Assembly (NCBI GenBank): GCA_003224635.1
Contig: QHZK01000284.1
Coordinates: forward strand, 1 to 9,831
DNA: 9,831 nt
Source of the DNA: Acidobacteriota bacterium
Lineage (GTDB): Bacteria; Acidobacteriota; Terriglobia; UBA7540
Direction of reading: 5' to 3'
How positions within the stretch are numbered: position 1 is the first letter of the stretch; each line of letters opens with the position of its first letter. The notes below the pieces were generated by a model. The model was not told the origin of the DNA and did no database searches. It saw nothing but the letters and a program-made list of their open reading frames with translations. A program made the translations under genes and the position numbers. Below, one piece after another: positions 5,682 through 9,831 of this stretch.

Positions 5682-6575
5682 ATGGCTCCGCAATCGCGCC
5701 AGATCGACGCTCCGGTTCCCTCCAAGGACGCTGCGGGAAAGCTCTACATTGTGGGCACGCCCATCGGAAACCTGGAGGACATCACCTTCCGGGCCATTCG
5801 CACCCTGAAGGAAGCCGACCTGATTGCCTGCGAGGACACGCGACGCACCCAGAAACTCCTGAATCACTATTCGATCCGGACCCGCACGATCAGCTACCAC
5901 GGGCACAATGAGCTGACGCGAGCGCCCGAGCTGATCATCGAGCTCGAGCAGGGGAGCCATATCTGTTTGGTGTCGGACGCGGGCATGCCGGTTATTTCGG
6001 ACCCCGGCTACCGTCTGGTGAAGCTGGCCATCCGGCACAGCATCCCGGTGGTCCCCATTCCCGGCGCTTCGGCTTTTGTGGCGGCCCTGGCTGCGGCGGG
6101 ACTGCCGGTCGATAAGTTCCGCTTCCTCGGCTTCCTGCCCCCGAAGAAAGGGGCGCGGCAGAAGGCCCTCGAGGAGGTCAAGAACTCCTCGAAGACGCTG
6201 GTCTTCTACGAGGCGCCGCACCGCGCGCTCGAGACCTTGGGCGACGTGCGAAAAATCCTGGGCGATCCGCCCGTCGTGGTGGCGCGCGAAGTGACCAAGC
6301 TCTATGAGGAATTCCTGCGCGGGTCCGCGTCCGAAGTGCTCGAGCGCTTGAAGAAGAAACCGGTCAAGGGCGAGATCACCGTCCTGGTGGGACTGCACGC
6401 TTTGGCCGAGGACAACGGACCTCAGGGTGGGACGATCCGCGAAGACCTCGAGCGGCTCATGAAGGAGCAGGGCATCGACGAACGCGCCGCCCTGAAACTG
6501 GTCGCCCGCGCGCGCCGCATTCCCAAAAGCGAAGCCTACCGCCAGTGGCAGAGCGAAAAAAGCCCGGGACGCTAG
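5682..6575 (+). CDS. rsmI: 16S rRNA (cytidine-1402 2'-O)-methyltransferase
   Basis: RsmI uses S-adenosylmethionine to methylate the 2'-O of C1402 in the decoding centre of 16S rRNA. The 297 residues match the tetrapyrrole-methylase fold family. Visible are LYIVGTPIGNLEDIT (21-35), EDTRRTQKLL (51-60), SYHGHNE (71-77), the cofactor-binding SDAGMPVISDPG (98-109) and PIPGASAFVAAL. FYEAPHR and a C-terminal helical region (ERLMKEQGIDERAALKLVAR) follow. The ATG at 5682 has only a weak purine-rich upstream sequence; the first 20 residues are not conserved, so the true start could be slightly later. The E. coli protein has 286 residues. The end of the gene is 16 bp from a large palindromic element, and dusB converges from the other side. 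Confidence 0.95.
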   Translation: MAPQSRQIDAPVPSKDAAGKLYIVGTPIGNLEDITFRAIRTLKEADLIACEDTRRTQKLLNHYSIRTRTISYHGHNELTRAPELIIELEQGSHICLVSDAGMPVISDPGYRLVKLAIRHSIPVVPIPGASAFVAALAAAGLPVDKFRFLGFLPPKKGARQKALEEVKNSSKTLVFYEAPHRALETLGDVRKILGDPPVVVAREVTKLYEEFLRGSASEVLERLKKKPVKGEITVLVGLHALAEDNGPQGGTIREDLERLMKEQGIDERAALKLVARARRIPKSEAYRQWQSEKSPGR

Positions 6576-6591
6576 CCGCCTCGTAACCCCT

Positions 6592-6725
6592 GCTGTAGCG
6601 GCGGTCTATGACCGCCGTCCGTGGTTCTTCAGTCGCTTCGCGCTGAGGCGGCGGTCCATCACGGCCATCCGTGTTCTTCAGTTGTTTCGCCGCGAGAGGC
6701 GGCGGTCATAGACCGCCGCTACAGC
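6592..6725. repeat. GTAGCGGCGG nested palindromic element, 134-bp copy
   Basis: The two ends (6592-6617 and 6700-6725) are perfect inverted copies over 26 bp. Each end contains its own hairpin, CGGCGGTC/TAT/GACCGCCG. The interior is tandem in structure: GGCGGTC begins units at 6600, 6650 and 6701, and each of the first two is followed by CCGTG and TTCTTCAG. So about two and a half copies of a roughly 50-bp unit fill the element. It sits between the convergent ends of rsmI and dusB and overlaps the dusB stop. It can form a strong hairpin in either direction and could act as a bidirectional end signal, though it lacks a T run. Confidence 0.85.
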
Positions 6726-7713
6726 GAGAGTCGATGGCGGGTACCGTCGCGCTGAAGAATTCGTTGACGCGCTCGAGCACTTCGTGGGGGCTCGAGGCGC
6801 TCTGCACCTGACGGCGCAGTTCCGAGCCGTTGCGGACGCCGTGCGTGAACCAGCTTGCGAACTGCTTCATCTTGCCGATCGAGCCGGGAATGTCTTCGGC
6901 AACCAGCATCTCGTAATAGGTGCGGATCAGCTCGTAGCGGTCGGCCTCGGTGGGCTCCGCGTAGGCGCCGGTGCGGAAGAAGTCGGACATCTGGCGGAAG
7001 ATCCAGGGATTGGTGGGCGCGGCGCGGCCGATCATGACGGCATCGCACTGTGTACGCTCCCAGAGCGCCCGGGCGTCAGCGGGGGTGAAGACGTCGCCGT
7101 TGCCGATCACCGGGATGCTCACGGACGCTTTGACCTCGGCGATCACGTCCCAGCGCGCGCGCCCGCTGAAACCCTGCTGGCGGGTGCGCCCGTGGACGGC
7201 GATGGCCTCGACCCCGCAGTCCTCGGCCAGGCGGGCCACCGGCGCCGCAACGATTTCCTCATCGCTCCAGCCGATGCGAATCTTGGCGGTGAAGGGGATG
7301 CTGACTGCGGCGCGGATTTTTCTGAAGATGCTCCCGAGCAGGGGCAGGTCGCGCAGCAGCCCTGACCCGCCGCACTTGACGACCTTCTTCGCCGGGCAGC
7401 CGAGGTTCAAATCGATGATGTCGAACCCCAGGTCCTCGATTAGGCGCGCGGCCTCGGCCAGGCGCTCAGGGTCTGCGCCAAAAATCTGCGCCGTGATGGG
7501 ACGCTCCTCCTCGGTGTAGTAGAGAAAGCGCTGGGACTTCAAGTTCTGGCGCAGCATGCCTTCGCTCGACACGAACTCGGTCATGATCAGGCCGCAGCCG
7601 CCCAGCCGCCGGATGAAGCGGCGAAAGACGGTGTCGGTAATGCCCGCCATGGGCGCGAGAATCTGCGCCGGCCGCACCACCACGCCGCGAATGCGGAGTT
7701 CCTCGAAGATCAT
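6706..7713 (-). CDS. dusB: tRNA dihydrouridine synthase (DusB type)
   Basis: Dus enzymes use FMN and NADPH to reduce uridines to dihydrouridine in the tRNA D-loop. The 335 residues show ILAPMAGITDTVFRR (18-32), TAQIFGADPE (74-83), DLNLGCPAKKVVKCGGSGLL (101-120) with the catalytic Cys106, FMN-contacting Lys144 (FTAKIRIGW) and His174 (VHGRTRQQG), PVIGNGDV (201-208) and MIGRAAPTNPWIF. A helical C-terminal domain follows. The DusB assignment over other Dus subfamilies is by resemblance. The start has no evident Shine-Dalgarno, and a heptamer array lies immediately upstream. The stop codon and the last six residues (RCSGGL) are encoded by the palindromic element, so the native C-terminus has probably been replaced. 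Confidence 0.93.
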   Translation of the reverse strand: MIFEELRIRGVVVRPAQILAPMAGITDTVFRRFIRRLGGCGLIMTEFVSSEGMLRQNLKSQRFLYYTEEERPITAQIFGADPERLAEAARLIEDLGFDIIDLNLGCPAKKVVKCGGSGLLRDLPLLGSIFRKIRAAVSIPFTAKIRIGWSDEEIVAAPVARLAEDCGVEAIAVHGRTRQQGFSGRARWDVIAEVKASVSIPVIGNGDVFTPADARALWERTQCDAVMIGRAAPTNPWIFRQMSDFFRTGAYAEPTEADRYELIRTYYEMLVAEDIPGSIGKMKQFASWFTHGVRNGSELRRQVQSASSPHEVLERVNEFFSATVPAIDSRCSGGL

Positions 7714-7716
7714 AAA

Positions 7717-7751
7717 GAGAGTGGAAGGTTCAAAGTCAAAAGTCCAAAGTT
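7717..7751 (-). repeat. Heptamer array D upstream of dusB
   Basis: Five 7-bp units in phase, read on the + strand: GAGAGTG (7717), GAAGGTT (7724), CAAAGTC (7731), AAAAGTC (7738) and CAAAGTT (7745). On the coding (-) strand they read GACTTTG-like words. The array ends 3 bp before the dusB start codon. Confidence 0.7.
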
Positions 7752-7814
7752 ACTGAAGGAGTATTTTCGCAAGAAACTGTGGCTGAGTCCACGGGTTGCT
7801 GGGAATGCTGGATC

Positions 7815-7831
7815 GCGGCCATCTTGGCCGC
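7815..7831. repeat. Perfect GC-rich hairpin, dusB-fabZ-like gap
   Basis: GCGGCCA/TCT/TGGCCGC is a 7-bp perfect stem with a 3-base loop, the same architecture as hairpins in the GTAGCGGCGG elements but a different sequence. Smaller imperfect palindromes follow up to about 7860. It may be a further dispersed repeat, or a stop signal after the FabZ-like gene (which ends at 7881 on the - strand), but no T run follows. Confidence 0.45.
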
Positions 7832-7880
7832 TCCTTCGCGGGCGAAAGCTCGGCGGGCGAGACGCTCACGCTCCCGGCGG

Positions 7881-8375
7881 CTACGCGGGCTCCTGTCCGA
7901 GCAGCAAGTCTGCCGCACTCGCCATCGCAAACCGCATCTGGCCCTCGGCGACGAGCTTCCCCTCGCGGTAGGCGGCGCCGCGCAACTCGCCGAAGTTTTC
8001 GCGCAGCTTCACGGCCTCCGCCTCCACGCGCAACGTGTCGCCCAGGTAGACGGGTTCGAGCAGCCGGGCGGCGGGAATTTGCAGGATGACGGCGACCTTT
8101 CCTTGCATCCCGGGGCGTTGCATCCCGGAGCCTTGCATCTCGGGCCGCTCGAGCACCAGGATCCCGCCCAGTTGCGTCACCATCTCGAACAGGATGCCCG
8201 CCGGCACGAGCATCCGGGCGGGGTCGTATCCCTGGCACGCCTCCTCGTTGGCGCTGAAGTTCTTGATGCCGGCGATGCGCCGGCCCGGTTCAAACTCTGT
8301 CACGCGATCGACCAGCAGGAAGGGATGGCGGTGGGGGAGGACGCGCTCGATCAGATTGTCGAAGGACGAAGTCAT
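7881..8375 (-). CDS. FabZ-like hotdog-fold protein lacking the catalytic His
   Basis: The 164 residues follow the FabZ (3-hydroxyacyl-ACP dehydratase) pattern. The protein has LPHRHPFLLVDRV (13-25), GIKNFSANEEACQGY (36-50), LVPAGILFEMVTQLGGILVL (56-75), YLGDTLRVEAE and EGQMRFA. FabZ normally has catalytic His in a GHFP motif and Glu about 14 residues later. Here the motif is GYDP, with Tyr50 in place of His, while Glu64 is kept. Dehydration of 3-hydroxyacyl-ACP is therefore doubtful; it may bind acyl-ACP without this chemistry. Residues 77-93 carry an extra Met/Gln/Gly-rich loop from a 15-bp tandem repeat. The start fits the family (12 residues before LPHR) but has no Shine-Dalgarno; a heptamer array abuts it. 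Confidence 0.82.
   Translation of the reverse strand: MTSSFDNLIERVLPHRHPFLLVDRVTEFEPGRRIAGIKNFSANEEACQGYDPARMLVPAGILFEMVTQLGGILVLERPEMQGSGMQRPGMQGKVAVILQIPAARLLEPVYLGDTLRVEAEAVKLRENFGELRGAAYREGKLVAEGQMRFAMASAADLLLGQEPA
8101..8145 (-). repeat. 15-bp tandem repeat, three copies, within the FabZ-like gene
   Basis: Three adjacent near-identical 15-bp units on the + strand: 8101-8115, 8116-8130 and 8131-8145, sharing TTGCATC followed by CGG. They encode the in-frame 5-residue repeat seen in EMQGS, GMQRP, GMQGK. The position is the loop after the GGILVL strand, where FabZ proteins usually have no insertion. Copy number could vary by slippage without shifting the frame. Confidence 0.8.
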
Positions 8376-8403
8376 CAGTCGTCAGTTTTCAGTTATCAGC
8401 CAT
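8376..8403 (-). repeat. Heptamer array E upstream of the FabZ-like gene
   Basis: Four 7-bp units on the + strand: CAGTCGT (8376), CAGTTTT (8383), CAGTTAT (8390) and CAGCCAT (8397). On the - strand, the coding strand, each reads as an ACTG word such as AAAACTG. The array abuts the start codon of the FabZ-like gene (8373-8375) with no gap. Confidence 0.8.
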
Positions 8404-8423
8404 CACAGCCCTGAGCTCGGGTG

Positions 8424-8437
8424 CCCCCCCAAAAAAA
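8424..8437. repeat. C7-A7 homopolymer pair
   Basis: Seven C followed by seven A on the + strand (8424-8437), between two oppositely oriented heptamer arrays. On the transcribed - strand this reads T7 then G7, with the T run first, which is not the order expected of an intrinsic terminator. It could be a slippage hotspot or an assembly-sensitive site. Confidence 0.6.
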
Positions 8438-8460
8438 GAAATGCGGCTGGCCAGTGCCTC

Positions 8461-8517
8461 GGACTGAGAACTGAAAACTGAGGACTGACGACTGAGAAAC
8501 TGACAAACTGGAGAACT
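8461..8517 (+). repeat. Heptamer array F (nnACTGA type) after the SurA-like gene
   Basis: Units GGACTGA (8461, 8482), GAACTGA (8468), AAACTGA (8475) and CGACTGA (8489) are in register; after one 8-bp unit (8496-8503) come CAAACTG (8504) and GAGAACT (8511). It lies in the opposite orientation to the array at 8376-8403, so the two form an imperfect inverted pair around a 57-bp centre. The array reaches the TGA stop of the SurA-like gene (8517-8519 on the + strand). Confidence 0.85.
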
Positions 8518-9533
8518 CATTGCTTGTTCGCGAGTACAGCTTCGCTGGGGCGCTCGGCGCCGGTATCGACGAACCCCGGCGCCAGGTAGATGTAGCTTTC
8601 CTTGCGAAGCTTGGCCAGGTATTGCCGGAGGGACGACTGAATTTTCTGGTCGTAAATCCTGTTCATCACCTGCTGCGCGACATCGTCGAAATTGGGGATG
8701 CCGGCTTTGCGGCGTTCCAGCACCTTGACGATCATCGGACCGTGCTTGGTCTTGACTGAGTCGCTGGTGTCGCCCGTATCGAGCTTCTTGATGGCTTCCT
8801 CGATCTCGGGCGCGAGCGTGCCGGTCTTGAAGAAGCCCACGTCGCCGCCCTCGCTGGCGTTCGGATCATCGGAATACTTCTTGGCGACTTCCAAAAAGCG
8901 CTGCCCGGCCTTGATTTCGGCGAGCGCTTCCTTGGTCCGCTGTTCGACTTCTTGCGGGTTGTGTTTGTCGGGCGAGATCAGGATCTCCGCCAGACGGACG
9001 CCCTCGGGAGACGCGAACTCCTGCTTGTGCTCGTTGAAGTACTTGCGCGCGTCTTCGTGCGAGACGATGATCCGCGAGCCCACTTCGCGCCCGATCACCT
9101 CGCGCATCAGCAAGTCGCGCCGGAGGTTGTCCTTGAAGTCTTCCCAGGAGATCCCCTGTTTCTCCGCTTCCTTCTCAAAGTCTTCGAGCGAGGCCAGGTT
9201 GTACTTCTTGCGCATCTCGTCGAGCTGCTTGACGACCTCGGTCTCGACGTTGAGGTCAAGGTCCTTGGCCTTCTGGACCATCAGGTCCTGGTCGATCATG
9301 TCGCGCAGCAGGTTCTTGCTCTGCTCGCGGACCTGCACTTCCAGCTCCACGCCCGAATAGTCCCCAGCCAGGCGCGCGCGAAGCTGCTGCCGGTCCCGGT
9401 CGAACTGCCGCTGCGTGATGATTTCGTTGTTGACGCGCGCGATGATGCGCTCGACAATCCTGGCCGCGCCGAGGGTGGAAGCCAAGGCCAGTACAGCCGC
9501 GGCCGCCGCAATGAAACTCGCTTTTCTAGTCAT
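8517..9533 (-). CDS. SurA/PpiC-like periplasmic peptidyl-prolyl isomerase
   Basis: The 338 residues begin with a signal peptide (MTRKASFIAAAAAVLALAST, then LGA, probable cleavage near residue 23). A SurA-type N-terminal helical chaperone region follows (about 25-165), starting ERIIARVNNEIITQRQFDRD. One parvulin (PpiC) rotamase domain lies at about 177-276, with VRLAEILIS, FLEVAKKYSDDPNASEGGDV and GFF. The family isomerises proline bonds and escorts outer-membrane proteins across the periplasm. E. coli SurA has two parvulin domains and 428 residues, so this is a single-domain relative rather than a strict SurA orthologue. It follows mfd with a 70-bp gap; co-transcription is possible. Upstream sequence GGGAAG (9537-9545 region) gives only a weak ribosome-binding site. 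Confidence 0.87.
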   Translation of the reverse strand: MTRKASFIAAAAAVLALASTLGAARIVERIIARVNNEIITQRQFDRDRQQLRARLAGDYSGVELEVQVREQSKNLLRDMIDQDLMVQKAKDLDLNVETEVVKQLDEMRKKYNLASLEDFEKEAEKQGISWEDFKDNLRRDLLMREVIGREVGSRIIVSHEDARKYFNEHKQEFASPEGVRLAEILISPDKHNPQEVEQRTKEALAEIKAGQRFLEVAKKYSDDPNASEGGDVGFFKTGTLAPEIEEAIKKLDTGDTSDSVKTKHGPMIVKVLERRKAGIPNFDDVAQQVMNRIYDQKIQSSLRQYLAKLRKESYIYLAPGFVDTGAERPSEAVLANKQ

Positions 9534-9545
9534 GTGGTTGCTTCC

Positions 9546-9597
9546 CAGTTTTCAGTTCTCAGGTTTCAGCTTCGGGACTGACAACTGACAACTGAAT
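9546..9597. repeat. Self-inverted heptamer array G between mfd and the SurA-like gene
   Basis: CAGTTTT (9546), CAGTTCT (9553), CAGGTTT (9560) and CAGCTTC (9567) are followed by the opposite orientation: ACTGACA (9577, 9584) and ACTGAAT (9591). The two halves meet around GGG (9574-9576). Outer bases pair perfectly over 7 bp (9551-9557 with 9590-9596). It makes up most of the 70-bp intergenic gap. Confidence 0.8.
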
Positions 9598-9624
9598 TGT
9601 ATTCTACGCCTGTAGTTCCTGCAA
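9596..9624 (-). promoter_or_regulatory. Possible promoter for the SurA-like gene at the mfd end
   Basis: On the - strand, TTGCAG (9619-9624) and TACAAT (9596-9601) are separated by exactly 17 bp. The -35 match is modest (TTG only) and the -10 is good. It lies across the mfd stop codon and would place the transcript start within the heptamer array. Confidence 0.33.
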
Positions 9625-9831
9625 GGCGTTTTGGATTTGGGCGGGCAGGTCGCCGTCGGCGGACGCCAGCCGGAAGCGCAGGACGCGGTCGGGCCGGAAG
9701 CTTGCGTCCCTGCGGCGGCGCAGGAATTGGGTCAGCTTTTCGGGATCGACCGGCGCCTGCGCGTGGAACCGCAGCCACACTTCGTCTTCCTTGCGCTCGA
9801 TCGAGTGGACCAGCAGCCTTTCCGCCGCCGA
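9604..9831 (-). CDS. mfd: Transcription-repair coupling factor, C-terminal end
   Basis: Only the last 75 codons and the TAG stop (9604-9606) are in the window; the gene continues past the right edge. The visible residues include VHSIERKEDEVWLRFHAQAP and the pattern DPEKL, FLRRRRDASFRPDRVLRFRL, typical of the small Mfd C-terminal (TRCF) domain that autoinhibits the enzyme and binds UvrA. Mfd displaces RNA polymerase stalled at DNA lesions and recruits excision repair. Identification rests on this C-terminal domain and on its position before a SurA-type gene; the helicase motifs are outside the window. Confidence 0.75.
   Translation of the reverse strand, partial: SAAERLLVHSIERKEDEVWLRFHAQAPVDPEKLTQFLRRRRDASFRPDRVLRFRLASADGDLPAQIQNALQELQA

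Noticed and set aside
5634..6398. Open frame of 254 codons on the - strand opposite rsmI
   Set aside because: Shadow of rsmI, which has the full set of family motifs. The antisense translation resembles no protein family.
6784..7365. Open frames on the + strand opposite dusB
   Set aside because: They overlap the conserved core of the Dus protein in antisense and read as low-complexity sequence.
8440..8460. Palindrome CTGGCCAG between the heptamer arrays
   Set aside because: An 8-bp palindrome is expected by chance in GC-rich DNA and has no loop or T run.

Overview
The window is chromosomal housekeeping DNA from a GC-rich, diderm (Gram-negative-type) bacterium. Lnt, a SurA-type periplasmic folding factor and an FabZ-like protein all imply an outer membrane. 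The lnt-prfB and mfd-surA pairings and the style of the intergenic repeats suggest Acidobacteriota or a neighbouring soil phylum. That placement is inference; no rRNA or marker phylogeny is available here.

Layout. On the + strand, 1-4306: the 3' end of a stomatin/slipin-like SPFH gene, a membrane-anchored SPOR-domain protein, lnt, and prfB with an intact programmed +1 frameshift. A gene-free stretch of about 380 bp full of repeat debris follows (4307-4689). Next comes a divergent pair: an FmdB-type zinc-ribbon gene on the - strand (4690-5007) and a small unknown membrane protein on the + strand (5231-5578), then rsmI on the + strand (5682-6575). From 6706 to the end everything is on the - strand, read right to left: the end of mfd, a SurA/PpiC-like peptidyl-prolyl isomerase, an FabZ-like hotdog protein and a DusB-type tRNA dihydrouridine synthase.

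The genes cover envelope maintenance (SPFH, SPOR, Lnt, SurA-like), translation and RNA modification (prfB, rsmI, dusB), DNA repair (mfd) and possibly fatty-acid chemistry (FabZ-like). No mobile-element gene, CRISPR array, rRNA or tRNA gene was found.

The unusual part is between the genes. Seven of the eight boundaries from the slipin gene to lnt-prfB and from dusB to mfd carry arrays of imperfect 7-bp repeats, most with TGA at the same phase; the lnt-prfB gap has two arrays, and the prfB-fmdB-unknown-rsmI gaps have none. In two genes (slipin-like and lnt) a repeat supplies the stop codon. Two further repeat families are present: GC-rich nested palindromes sharing the core GTAGCGGCGG, one of which supplies the stop codon and last residues of DusB, and MITE-like inverted-repeat elements, one ending 11 bp before the prfB start codon. 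The FabZ-like protein has Tyr at the position of the catalytic His and an in-frame 15-bp tandem repeat.
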